Shown here piece by piece: positions 33,831-42,035 of a stretch of DNA of 64,000 bases. Position 1 is the stretch's first letter, and each line of letters starts with the position of its first letter. The DNA comes from Enterococcus sp. 9D6_DIV0238 (GTDB lineage: Bacteria; Bacillota; Bacilli; Lactobacillales; Enterococcaceae), in assembly GCF_002174455.2 (NCBI RefSeq), contig NZ_CP147246.1, positions 124,001-188,000 of the forward strand, given 5' to 3'. The position numbers and the translations under genes were made by a program. Below the pieces are notes generated by a model, which was given only the letters and a program-made list of their open reading frames with translations, did not search any database and was not told the DNA's origin.

Positions 33831-34033
33831 AAACATCCCTCAATTCTATAAACATAATAGTACCATTATAACGGAGTTCTTTTTATTTATAAAGGAGTGA
33901 GGAATAAAACATAAAAAATGAATAGGCTAGACATGGATCAGTAAATGTCTGCGTATTTTTCAAATGTTTAGTATAATGAATGGAGTACCAATTTTTAATC
34001 AGCAAATGGCTTTTATTATAAGGAGGCAGAAGT

Positions 34034-34978
34034 ATGGTAAAAAGATTGATCAGTGCAAGCTACAGTGATGTTGCTAAGATGACTGCTCAGGAACTAAAAC
34101 AGTCCATCAAAGCAAGTGAAGGGCGGACGATCCTTTCAGAGAATGTCGTAGCTGCATCACCACAGGCAGGAGATATCAGTAATGCAGAGGTAGCAGCGGC
34201 TTTTGGTGCCGATTTGATTCTACTGAATTTATTTGATTGTTTTAATCCAGTCGTACAAGGGATTCCAGGGATGTCCCTTGAAGAGGTAATGAACTACTGG
34301 CAGCATCCAGAAGAAAATCAGATCAACCCAATTCCGATCTTGAAAAAATTGATCGGGCGTCCAGTGGGTGTGAATTTAGAGCCTGTAGACGAATCTTCTC
34401 AAATGTTTAGCGAAAAACTGACGATTGCAAAAGGGCGTACAAGCTCTAAAGAAACGATTCAGCGAGCAGAAGAGATGGGCGTTGATTTTATCTGTTTAAC
34501 AGGAAATCCTGGAACAGGTGTGACAAATGCTGAAATTGCTAAAGCAGTAAAAATAGCGAAGGAAAATTTTTCTGGGTTGATCATTGCTGGGAAAATGCAC
34601 AGTGCTGGTTCAGATGAACCAGTTGTTTCTACCGAAGCAGTTGAAGCTTACGCTAAAGCAGGGGCAGATATTCTACTATTACCGGCGGTTGGAACGGTTC
34701 AAGGATTCTCTGAAGAAGATATGAAGGCAGCGATCGCTATTGCCAAAAAATACGATCTATTGACAATGTCAGCGATTGGTACGAGTCAAGAAAGTGCTAG
34801 TAAAGAAACGATTCGTCAAATCGCTTTGCTGAATAAGATCTGTGGAGTAGACATCCAACACATCGGAGACGCTGGATATGGAGGATTAGCTCCAGCTGAA
34901 AATATTTACGAAATGTCATTGGCGATTCGAGGAATGCGCCATACGATCAATCGTATGGCTCGTTCAGTCAATCGATAG
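34034..34978 (+). CDS. TIM-barrel protein, DUF7916-like
   Basis: 314 residues, alternating beta/alpha units typical of a TIM barrel with phosphate-site glycine stretches (FICLTGNPGTGVTNAEI, LLLPAVGTVQGFSEED, DIQHIGDAGYGGLAPAENIYEMSLAIRGMRHTINRMARS). I recognise it as the conserved family often labelled DUF7916 or, loosely, as a haloacid-dehalogenase-like hydrolase, which the sequence does not support. Likely an enzyme acting on a phosphorylated small molecule; reaction unknown. AGGAGG upstream, TATAAT at 33973, own terminator; monocistronic. Confidence 0.75.
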   Translation: MVKRLISASYSDVAKMTAQELKQSIKASEGRTILSENVVAASPQAGDISNAEVAAAFGADLILLNLFDCFNPVVQGIPGMSLEEVMNYWQHPEENQINPIPILKKLIGRPVGVNLEPVDESSQMFSEKLTIAKGRTSSKETIQRAEEMGVDFICLTGNPGTGVTNAEIAKAVKIAKENFSGLIIAGKMHSAGSDEPVVSTEAVEAYAKAGADILLLPAVGTVQGFSEEDMKAAIAIAKKYDLLTMSAIGTSQESASKETIRQIALLNKICGVDIQHIGDAGYGGLAPAENIYEMSLAIRGMRHTINRMARSVNR

Positions 34979-35011
34979 AGAACAGGAATGTATTAAGCAT
35001 ACGGTTCGACT

Positions 35012-35057
35012 AAAAAAGCAGGAAAAAACGAAGAATTCGTTTTTTCCTGCTTTTTTG
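35012..35057. terminator. bidirectional terminator
   Basis: A 21-bp perfect stem around AAAAAAGCAGGAAAAAACGA with a very short loop and T-runs, between convergent genes. Confidence 0.93.
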
Positions 35058-35058
35058 T

Positions 35059-36177
35059 TTATGCATCTGTCCAAACAGTTTCAGCGATTGTTTTAACAAG
35101 CGCGATTTTTTCCCACTGCTCTTCTTCTGTTAAATGATTTCCTTCGTGGGTGGACGCGAAACCGCATTGCGGAGACAAGCAAATTTGCTCTAAAGGTACA
35201 TATTGGCTTGCTTCTTTGATTCGAGCAATAATCGCCTCAGAACTTTCTAAGTTTCCTGTTTTTGTTGTGATCAAGCCTAAAACGATTCGCTGATCGTGTA
35301 ATTTTTCTAATGGTTCAAATCCGCCAGAACGCTCATCGTCATACTCTAAAAAGAAACCATCGAATGCATGGATCGAAAAGAGGTTTTTGGCAATTGTTTC
35401 ATAAGAGCCATTATATAACCAATGAGACTGAAAGTTCCCTTTACAAAAATGGAAGGTAACAGCTAAATCGGCTGGCTTTTTAGCTAATGCTTGTTCTGTT
35501 ACTTCCTGAAAATCCTGAAGCAATTGGTCTGGATTCAAGCCATTTGCTTTGATCATTTCACGGAAACGATCATCAAACAACCCGCCCCAACTGGTATCAT
35601 CCAATTGCAAGTATCGACAGCCTGCATCATAGAACGCTTGGATCGCATCTTGATACGTTTTGATCAAGTCTTGTTTGAATGCAGCCAAAGAATCATAGAT
35701 CGGATTTTCATTATATTGTTTGGATAAGATCAATGAGTCTAGAAAAATCATATTCGGGCCAGGGATCGTTTGTTTAGCCAGAAGTGGTGCTGCATGGCGT
35801 TGAGTAAAACGAAAATGATCAAGAAACGGGTGGTCTTGCGAAAAAGAGAGCGGACCACTGACAAATGTCCCTTGAGCTTCAGTGGTAATTCCAAAAGCAG
35901 TTGTTTCAAAATCAAAAACAGTGATCCCGTTCAACCCTGCAATAAAATCTAAATGCCACCAGCGACGACGAAATTCACCGTCTGTTACAGCTGAAAGCCC
36001 TGCTGCTTTTTGTTTTTCTATCAATTTGATGATCTCTTGATCTTCGATTTCAGTTAGCTTTTCTTTTGAGATCGTTCCGTCAGCAAAAGCTTGACGAGCT
36101 TCTTTCAAAGGCTCTGTACGTAAAAAACTACCAACGATATCATAGCGAAAAGGGATTTTTTGTTTGTTGTTTGTCAT
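35059..36177 (-). CDS. cobalamin-independent methionine synthase-like protein (YxjG/YxjH type)
   Basis: 372 residues, matching only the C-terminal catalytic half of MetE. Zinc ligands are visible: His and Cys in VTFHFCKGNFQ and Cys in LSPQCGFAST, with a Glu between. QLDDTSWGGL and FEYDDERSGGF are conserved in the YxjG/YxjH group. It probably transfers a methyl group to a homocysteine-like thiol; the short form lacks the folate-binding N-terminal half, so the donor is uncertain. A T-box leader with an apparent Met specifier ties it to methionine supply. Confidence 0.9.
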   Translation of the reverse strand: MTNNKQKIPFRYDIVGSFLRTEPLKEARQAFADGTISKEKLTEIEDQEIIKLIEKQKAAGLSAVTDGEFRRRWWHLDFIAGLNGITVFDFETTAFGITTEAQGTFVSGPLSFSQDHPFLDHFRFTQRHAAPLLAKQTIPGPNMIFLDSLILSKQYNENPIYDSLAAFKQDLIKTYQDAIQAFYDAGCRYLQLDDTSWGGLFDDRFREMIKANGLNPDQLLQDFQEVTEQALAKKPADLAVTFHFCKGNFQSHWLYNGSYETIAKNLFSIHAFDGFFLEYDDERSGGFEPLEKLHDQRIVLGLITTKTGNLESSEAIIARIKEASQYVPLEQICLSPQCGFASTHEGNHLTEEEQWEKIALVKTIAETVWTDA

Positions 36178-36221
36178 AATAATTCCTCCATTATTTCAGT
36201 TTAGTAAGTTCAAAAATACAA

Positions 36222-36517
36222 AAAAACCCTATACTTTTTCAAAGTAAAGGGCGAATGCTCGCGTTACCACCTTCATTTTGGAAATCTCTCACAAGATTTC
36301 CCTCAACCAGGTACAGAATCAATTTTTCAATACCATTGCACTATATTGGGCGCACCCAGAACATGCTTACCGCAGCTCACATCTTCTTACGAAAAGGTCA
36401 TTTTCCTGTAATAGCAAATTATCTCTTTTCAGCTACCGAGACTCTCTAATCAATTTTCTAAAAACAGTACTCTTCTTTTCATCGTATTCTAATTTATTTA
36501 TCATTACTGAAAGTATA
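36222..36517 (-). promoter_or_regulatory. T-box riboswitch, apparent methionine specificity
   Basis: On the minus strand a consensus promoter (TTGACA 36540-36535, 17 bp, TATACT 36517-36512) opens a leader of about 300 nt. Stem I elements include AGAGAGTCTCGGTAGCTG and a putative specifier ATG (plus strand 36399-36401) in GGAAAATGACC. The T-box itself, AAGGTGGTAACGCGAG, lies at about 36256-36273, and the terminator CCCTTTACTTT/AAAGTATAGGG with a T-run at 36224-36252. Uncharged tRNA binding would permit transcription of the methionine-synthase-like gene. The plus-strand frames across it are not genes. Confidence 0.9.
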
Positions 36518-36554
36518 GGCTAGGTCAAAATGTTTGTCAACAGCTGTTTATAGT

Positions 36555-38228
36555 TCATTCACTGATCGTTGCTTTGGCAGCTTCTAACTCGTTTATTAAT
36601 TTCTGTATGAACAACTCGATTTCATTTGGAAGGACAGGATCGTCTTGTCGCTCGTTTTTTTGTTGTTGAATGAAATCAAGCCTATAGTTTAAACTATCTT
36701 GGATTTTTACTAAATAATTTGGATCATGAAAATCAGGAAGCAATGAATCTGTTGGTGCATAACTCATTGAAGATAATGGACCAAAAGGGAGAAATGTCTC
36801 TGTATTGTTTATCACGGCTTCGATGCAGGATAATGTTTGCTGCGGGCTGATTTTTTGTCCATTAAAATAGCCAGTATTTAAAACGTAACAGTCGACCGTT
36901 TGCTGTTCAAACAATTCCTTGAAATCATGATAATCTTCTGTTAATGGATAAGCACGGAAAGGATTCGCAAAAGGCTCAATAACCAATCGATCTAAGTCTG
37001 TCTCAGGTAAGACATTCTCGGCTGTCGATCGTTTGGTCGCTAGGGTCAAACCAAAGATTGCAGCTAACACAGGATCATCGATCTTGACGATCGGCGGTAA
37101 GCTGTCATCTTTCATGATCCAATAAACAGCATCCAGCTTTTCTGGCAGATGATCCTTTCTATTAGGCGTGGCATACCGTGATTTGATTGTTCGACCGTTA
37201 TTGTTTCTAATATCTTCAGTCACTAGAACTTTTTGGTGCTGTTCATTTAGAGTAACACCAATATTGTGACCAGTTAAAAAAAAGTTTATACTTGGATCTT
37301 TCATTGGATAGTCTTGTGTTTTATCGAAATAGGCAGGCTCTAAGGCAGTAGTGGTGCCATTCTTTTTAGATATGATAAAAGCATCATCATGAAGAACGGT
37401 CACATCATGCTGATTTTGATGGTCGGCTAAAGTAATCGTTGATTTACCTGAACCTGATAAACCAAAAACAGCCATAGTATATTTTTTTTCAACTAAGTTA
37501 TATTGTTTTAGCCCACCATGACAAGCAATGAAGCCATTTCGATGTGCGATCGCCCAAGCTAATGTTAAAGTAGCCTTTTTCAATTCTCCAAAATAGCGCA
37601 GTCCCAAAACAGCAGCAACATTGTGCTTGTGATCGATCAATACTAGACCATCTGGAAAATCCGGGTGCACCCATGTAGGATCGGCATAAACATAAATATC
37701 TCCTTCCTCATAATGAGCCGAAGCAGTGTATTGCGTATGGTAAGCACTCGTTGTGGATTGGAAATTTAAGAGATAGGCATAAAGACTGTGTTCAAAGCCT
37801 TTTGGAAGTTGAAGGTGGCATTTGATCATGAAATCTGCTGAAAGTCCGACATAAACCTCGCTATGATAACAATCTTTTTGAGAACTCTGATAGATTGCTT
37901 CACGTAAAAGTCCGCTATAAAAGGCAGTGTCCACCTCAGGATCACCGATAATTCTTCTGGCCATCGCACTTCTGCCGACTATTTTTCCATCGTTTGAGAC
38001 TAGGACCATTGCATCGGCTGGTAATTCGAGTTTTTCTGGCTGATAGACTGGAATATCAGTGACAATTGTGCCCGAAGCCTTTTTTGCTAAGGTATAACAG
38101 TCGCTTAATCGAGTCACTTTATGAACGTTATTCCTGTAAAAACTTGTTTCAATGATGCTTCGAAAATTGGATAAAAGTGGATTTTCTTTCGTAATCTGAT
38201 CGACGCTCAACTTTTCTACAGAACTCAT
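36555..38228 (-). CDS. pckA: phosphoenolpyruvate carboxykinase (ATP)-like
   Basis: About 557 residues (family usually 530). ATP-PEPCK features: HGGLKQYNL, the kinase-1 P-loop GLSGSGKST, VLHDDAFII (kinase-2-like metal site) and a C-terminal region resembling the family (NRKDHLPEKLDAVYWIM, LATKRSTAENV). It would interconvert oxaloacetate plus ATP and PEP plus CO2. The N-terminal 130 residues are less conserved. ATG 38228 fits AGGAGGG better than ATG 38234. A cre-like site (38271-38284) overlaps its promoter region, as expected for a gluconeogenic gene. Confidence 0.85.
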   Translation of the reverse strand: MSSVEKLSVDQITKENPLLSNFRSIIETSFYRNNVHKVTRLSDCYTLAKKASGTIVTDIPVYQPEKLELPADAMVLVSNDGKIVGRSAMARRIIGDPEVDTAFYSGLLREAIYQSSQKDCYHSEVYVGLSADFMIKCHLQLPKGFEHSLYAYLLNFQSTTSAYHTQYTASAHYEEGDIYVYADPTWVHPDFPDGLVLIDHKHNVAAVLGLRYFGELKKATLTLAWAIAHRNGFIACHGGLKQYNLVEKKYTMAVFGLSGSGKSTITLADHQNQHDVTVLHDDAFIISKKNGTTTALEPAYFDKTQDYPMKDPSINFFLTGHNIGVTLNEQHQKVLVTEDIRNNNGRTIKSRYATPNRKDHLPEKLDAVYWIMKDDSLPPIVKIDDPVLAAIFGLTLATKRSTAENVLPETDLDRLVIEPFANPFRAYPLTEDYHDFKELFEQQTVDCYVLNTGYFNGQKISPQQTLSCIEAVINNTETFLPFGPLSSMSYAPTDSLLPDFHDPNYLVKIQDSLNYRLDFIQQQKNERQDDPVLPNEIELFIQKLINELEAAKATISE

Positions 38229-38270
38229 GATCATCCCTCCTGATTTCTCTTTATGTATATTTTATCACAA

Positions 38271-38284
38271 AGTAACCGCTTGCA
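38271..38284. promoter_or_regulatory. cre-like site upstream of pckA
   Basis: AGTAACCGCTTGCA matches 12 of 14 positions of TGWNANCGNTNWCA. It lies 43 bp before the pckA start, so CcpA could repress the gene when glucose is present. Confidence 0.45.
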
Positions 38285-38429
38285 AAACTATGGCGTTAAA
38301 ATTATATAATTGGTTTATTAAGTTGTTAGATTATAATTTTTTAAAATAAATCCAGGAAAATATTTTATACTAGGAAAAAAAAAGAAGTAAAGGTATAATA
38401 AAGGAGAGAAGTGATAAGGGGAGAGTAAA

Positions 38430-39107
38430 GTGAAGAAAAATTTTATTGATGCAAAAGATGATGTTATTGATTATTTAAATAAACAGAAAAAAATGACAGC
38501 TATCATTATTGGTATCGCAGTTTTATTTATTATTAGTTTATTTTTTATGATCCCTAAAGTACAGGCAAATATTCGTGCCTCTCAAATTCAATCGATTGTG
38601 AGTCAAACCAAATTAGCAAAAAAAGCAAATTATTTAGATGCTAAAACGGCAGATCAGCAAATTAGTGAGAAAACAGCAATGACGGTTTTATTTTCTGTTC
38701 CGAGTGGAAAGACGTATGATGCAGTAATCGATGTTTTAAAAGATACGGATCAGATGAAGACATTCAATCATAGTATTTATATCTACCCAATTGTTTATAA
38801 TGCTGAAAAAATCGAAGAAAAGTATAAGCTAAAAAAAGATGAAACTACGGTGATCTTTTTTGAAAGCGGCAAAGAAAAAAATCGCTTTACTCTAGAAACT
38901 AGTCAAGATATAAAGACAACATTGATCCCTGCTTTGAATCAGTTGCCATTGTCAAGCGTGGAGCCAACGGTCCAAACACCGGCAGAAAATACAACACATT
39001 CAACTGCTGAAACAACTCAGACAACACAAGAGACACAAACGCAAGAAGTCGACGAACAAGGACAAGTGCAGGAACAGCCGACTGAAGCTGAAGTTCCTGC
39101 AGAATAA
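38430..39107 (+). CDS. membrane-anchored protein with extracellular thioredoxin-like domain and Thr/Gln-rich tail
   Basis: 225 residues. Short cytoplasmic start, one membrane helix (about 22-43), an outer domain of about 120 residues (SEKTAMTVLFSVPSGKTYDAVIDVL onwards; the strand pattern recalls a thioredoxin-like fold without CxxC) and a low-complexity tail rich in Thr, Gln and Glu (about 180-225), ending in a free C-terminus without LPxTG. No family recognised. GTG/ATG choice is clear: GTG 38430 after GGGGAG. It resembles enterococcal envelope proteins of unknown role. Confidence 0.7.
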   Translation: MKKNFIDAKDDVIDYLNKQKKMTAIIIGIAVLFIISLFFMIPKVQANIRASQIQSIVSQTKLAKKANYLDAKTADQQISEKTAMTVLFSVPSGKTYDAVIDVLKDTDQMKTFNHSIYIYPIVYNAEKIEEKYKLKKDETTVIFFESGKEKNRFTLETSQDIKTTLIPALNQLPLSSVEPTVQTPAENTTHSTAETTQTTQETQTQEVDEQGQVQEQPTEAEVPAE

Positions 39108-39137
39108 TGACGTAACTACTAGAAAGAAGGGCTTACG

Positions 39138-39236
39138 ATGAAAGAATTGATTTTGATCCTATTATTGAAGCTTGGGATAATCCAACCTGCTATGCAGCGT
39201 GTTTATGTAAGAAGTGATCGACGTGACAAGTATTAA
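39138..39236 (+). CDS. possible 32-residue membrane peptide
   Basis: ATG after GAAGGG (eight bases). Residues 1-17 are hydrophobic (MKELILILLLKLGII), residues 18-32 are basic and polar (QRVYVRSDRRDKY). The size and layout recall small membrane toxins or regulatory peptides, but it lacks the motif of the Fst/Ldr toxin family and no antisense RNA was identified. It starts 31 bp after the preceding gene. Confidence 0.45.
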   Translation: MKELILILLLKLGIIQPAMQRVYVRSDRRDKY

Positions 39237-39265
39237 ATGGCGGACGTTGGCAACTGATTTAGTAA

Positions 39266-39300
39266 GAAAGAGGACTCAGATGTCTACTGAGTCCTCTTTC
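39266..39300 (+). promoter_or_regulatory. hairpin presenting the start codon of the GNAT gene in its loop
   Basis: GAAAGAGGACTCA (39266-39278) and TGAGTCCTCTTTC (39288-39300) form a perfect 13-bp stem. The ribosome binding site GAGG is in the 5' arm and ATG 39280 in the nine-base loop. No T-run follows. Confidence 0.7.
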
Positions 39301-39822
39301 AATCAAAATAGCCTAAAAAAAGTCCGTATAAATGAATCGATCCGGCTAAGTCCTTTTGATAAATTTAGAAATGAAGCATTGAAATGGTATCAAGATCCGG
39401 AAAATATGCGTAATATCGTAGGAATAGAAACGATTTACAGTAAAGAGCAGATAAAGCAAATGTATCATTGGCAAAATGAGCATGGATTTCTTTACTACAT
39501 TGAATATCGTGATGGCGATTGCTTTCAAACGATCGGAGATGTCTGGCTGGCAGAGGATGATTATGCAATTGTCATCGATCAGGCATTTCAAAATCGTCAT
39601 ATCGGTCGTATGGTTACCAAATACTTTATCTATAAAGCAAAAAAACTTGGTAGAGAACGAATCACGGTAAGTGAGATTTTCAACTGGAATGAACCGTCGC
39701 AAAAAATGTTCACCCATTTAAACTTTTATCCATACAAGAAACAAAAGGATAGTTGGAGCTATCGAAAGCGCCTGAAAAATCAGCATTTACGAAAAAAAAA
39801 AATTCAATTTAACGTTTTTTGA
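39280..39822 (+). CDS. GNAT family N-acetyltransferase
   Basis: 180 residues if begun at ATG 39280; the frame stays open to a GTG at 39214 with no site. The body has the GNAT form: EALKWYQDPENMRNIVG, IGDVWLAEDDYAIVIDQAFQNRHIGRMVTKYFIYKAKKLG (acetyl-CoA loop QNRHIG), and the C-terminal KMFTHLNFYPYK. The tail is basic (RKRLKNQHLRKKKIQ). Acceptor unknown. Its translation start sits inside a stable hairpin. Confidence 0.82.
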   Translation: MSTESSFNQNSLKKVRINESIRLSPFDKFRNEALKWYQDPENMRNIVGIETIYSKEQIKQMYHWQNEHGFLYYIEYRDGDCFQTIGDVWLAEDDYAIVIDQAFQNRHIGRMVTKYFIYKAKKLGRERITVSEIFNWNEPSQKMFTHLNFYPYKKQKDSWSYRKRLKNQHLRKKKIQFNVF

Positions 39823-39824
39823 CC

Positions 39825-39854
39825 TTGACGAATAAATCATAAGTAGTGTAGACT
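39825..39854 (+). promoter_or_regulatory. promoter of the trp leader and trpXYZ
   Basis: TTGACG (39825-39830), 18-bp spacer, TAGACT (39849-39854), just after the GNAT gene. Confidence 0.55.
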
Positions 39855-39886
39855 ACATTTAACAGAAAAACTATAGGAGTGATTAC

Positions 39887-39949
39887 ATGATGAAGCTATC
39901 CACACCAAACAACCAATTGAATAACTCATGGCAAAACTGGCGTAGATAG
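39887..39949 (+). CDS. tryptophan leader peptide
   Basis: A 20-codon frame after AGGAG (39875-39879), encoding MMKLSTPNNQLNNSWQNWRR with Trp codons at 39929-39931 and 39938-39940 close to the stop. Two Trp in a short peptide ahead of a tryptophan transporter and a terminator is the layout of attenuation control. Confidence 0.8.
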   Translation: MMKLSTPNNQLNNSWQNWRR

Positions 39950-40068
39950 TTGTATGTATGGTGCTCTCATAGATACAACGAATTAGAATTTTTTCTAAAG
40001 TTTGTATCTATGTCGGTTTATTAAAAATGATTTCTGACCGCATAGATGTTTGATCTATGCGGTTTTTG
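39950..40068 (+). promoter_or_regulatory. transcription attenuator of trpXYZ
   Basis: Five pairing segments follow the leader stop: 0 (39950-39960), 1 (39968-39978), 2 (40002-40017), 3 (40037-40047) and 4 (40053-40063). Possible stems: 0:1 (10 of 11 pairs), 1:2 (11 of 11), 2:3 (11 pairs with one bulged T) and 3:4 (11 of 11, followed by TTTTTG, an intrinsic terminator). A ribosome reaching the stop would cover 0, giving 1:2 and the terminator; one stalled at Trp leaves 0 free, giving 0:1 and the 2:3 antiterminator. The switching order is my inference from the pairings. Confidence 0.75.
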
Positions 40069-40146
40069 TTTAAAACAACGGCCGCTCCTTTTTAGGACTT
40101 GCTGTTGTTTTTTTGTTTAGAAAATTTCAATTTAGGAGGAGAAAAA

Positions 40147-41136
40147 ATGAGAAAAAATCGTTTATCATTTGTAGTAGCTGCCATTATTATCTTTTTGATT
40201 GGGTCATTTTTTATAGAAAAAAGAGAAACGCAAAAAGAAAAATTACCTACAGTTGGTGTGCTTCAATTTGTGAGCCATCCTGCATTAGACCAAATTTATA
40301 AAGGTATCCAAGCGGGACTGAAAGAAGAAGGTTATGAAGATGGCAAAAATATGACATTGGTTTTTCAAAACGGACAAGCTGATCAAAGTAAACTTGCGAC
40401 AATGAGTCAACAGCTAGTGCAGGAGAAAAAATCAGATGTCCTGATCGGCATAGCGACACCAGCCGCACAAGCATTGGCAAATACAACTTCTGAGCGTCCG
40501 ATCATTCTGGGAGCGATCACTGATCCAGTGAGTGCAGGTTTGGTCAAAAGCAATGAAAAACCAGGAGGGAATATTACAGGTGTCAGTGATAAGTCTCCTG
40601 TTGATGCTCAGTTTGACTTGATCGCAAAATTAGTGCCGAACAATAAAAAAGTAGGTATCTTATACGCTTCATCCGAAGAAAACTCTAAATACCAAGTCGA
40701 GGAAGCAAAGAAAGTTGCAGAGAAAAAAGGCATGACAGTCAAAACATATGCTGTGCCATCAAGTAATGAAATTGCGCAAACGGTTCAAGTGATGGCTAGT
40801 GAAGTGGATATGATCTATATTCCGACAGATAACACAATTGCTAATGCGATGCAAACCGTTGTGAATGAAGCAGACAAAGCGAAAGTGCCGATTTTCCCTT
40901 CTGTGGATACAATGGTCGAACAAGGAGGAGTCGCGACTGTAGGAATCAATCAATTTGATCTTGGTGTTCAAACTGGGAAAATGGCAGCTGCGATTCTTTC
41001 AGGAAAATCACAGCCGGCAACGACGCCGATTTATACTTTTGATTCAGGTGATATCATTATCAACCAAAAACAAGCAGACAAATTAGGAATCAAAATTCCT
41101 GAAAACATTCGAGAAAAAGCTAAAATCGTAGAATAG
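40147..41136 (+). CDS. trpX: tryptophan ABC transporter substrate-binding protein TrpX
   Basis: 329 residues from ATG 40147 (AGGAGGAG upstream). N-terminal membrane anchor or uncleaved signal (RLSFVVAAIIIFLIGSFFI) with no lipobox Cys. The rest is the ABC_sub_bind fold: LPTVGVLQFVSHPALDQIYKGIQAGLKEEGY and GAITDPVSAGLVKSNEKPGGNITGVSD are typical. The Trp-codon leader upstream supports tryptophan as ligand, in line with streptococcal TrpXYZ. Frame extends to 40099 but without a site. Confidence 0.88.
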   Translation: MRKNRLSFVVAAIIIFLIGSFFIEKRETQKEKLPTVGVLQFVSHPALDQIYKGIQAGLKEEGYEDGKNMTLVFQNGQADQSKLATMSQQLVQEKKSDVLIGIATPAAQALANTTSERPIILGAITDPVSAGLVKSNEKPGGNITGVSDKSPVDAQFDLIAKLVPNNKKVGILYASSEENSKYQVEEAKKVAEKKGMTVKTYAVPSSNEIAQTVQVMASEVDMIYIPTDNTIANAMQTVVNEADKAKVPIFPSVDTMVEQGGVATVGINQFDLGVQTGKMAAAILSGKSQPATTPIYTFDSGDIIINQKQADKLGIKIPENIREKAKIVE

Positions 41137-41147
41137 GAGTGGAAGAA

Positions 41148-42035
41148 ATGATCGTTTCAGCAATTGGACAAGGGATGCTATGGGCAATCTTAGGGTTAGG
41201 TATTTTTATGACCTATCGAATTTTAAATTTTCCGGATATGACAACAGAAGGGTCATTTCCATTAGGCGGAGCGGTTTGTGTGACTGCTATCACTTCAGGG
41301 ATCCATCCAGTTTTTGCGACATTATTAGGTGTTTTAGCTGGTATGTGCGCTGGATTGGTCACAGGATTGCTATTCACAAAAGGAAAAATACCAGTGATTT
41401 TAGCTGGAATATTAGTGATGTCAGGACTAAATTCAGTGATTTTGTATGTCATGCAGACACCCAATCTATCATTATTAAATAAGCCAAAAATTCAGGATTT
41501 CTTTTTACAATTTGATTTACCGAATTATTACGATATCGTTTTTCTAGGTGTGATTTTTCTTGTGATCATCATTAGTTTATTACTTTTTTTCTTCAATACG
41601 AATCTAGGACAGGCCTATATTGCTACAGGAGACAATGAACATATGGCTCGTTCACTTGGCATCAAAACAGATTCAATGAAAATTTTAGGTTTAACGTTAT
41701 CAAATGGCGTGATCGCATTATCAGGGGCGCTGATTGCCCAGAATGATGGCTATGCGGATGTCAATAAGGGAACAGGCGTGATCGTCATTGGACTTGCATC
41801 GATCATTATTGGCGAGGTGCTTTTTGGTGAGTTGACATTTGCAGAGCGTTTGGTCGCGATCGTTGTAGGTAGCATCATTTATCAATTATTGATTTTAGCT
41901 GTGATCAAATTAGGCTTTGATACGACCTATTTGAAAATATTCTCTGCTGTGATTTTAGCAGTTTGTTTAATGATACCGCAGTTGAAAAAAGCATTGAATC
42001 TTCACTTTCTACCTGAGAAGGAGGCTGAAAAATGA
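41148..42035 (+). CDS. trpY: tryptophan ABC transporter permease TrpY
   Basis: 295 residues, eight or nine hydrophobic segments, of the branched-chain-amino-acid-like permease class (MTYRILNFPDMTTEGSFPLGGAV near the start; NTNLGQAYIATGDNEHMARSLGI, the coupling-loop region). ATG 41148 is preferred over the in-frame GTG at 41139 for spacing from AGGAGTGG. It overlaps the ATPase gene by four bases. Confidence 0.87.
   Translation: MIVSAIGQGMLWAILGLGIFMTYRILNFPDMTTEGSFPLGGAVCVTAITSGIHPVFATLLGVLAGMCAGLVTGLLFTKGKIPVILAGILVMSGLNSVILYVMQTPNLSLLNKPKIQDFFLQFDLPNYYDIVFLGVIFLVIIISLLLFFFNTNLGQAYIATGDNEHMARSLGIKTDSMKILGLTLSNGVIALSGALIAQNDGYADVNKGTGVIVIGLASIIIGEVLFGELTFAERLVAIVVGSIIYQLLILAVIKLGFDTTYLKIFSAVILAVCLMIPQLKKALNLHFLPEKEAEK

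Noticed and set aside
36255..36523. Plus-strand frames opposite the T-box
   Set aside because: They lie wholly within the T-box leader and have no ribosome binding sites.
39138..39236. Fst/Ldr-type toxin
   Set aside because: Only size and hydrophobic start agree; the conserved family motif and the direct-repeat antisense RNA arrangement were not found.
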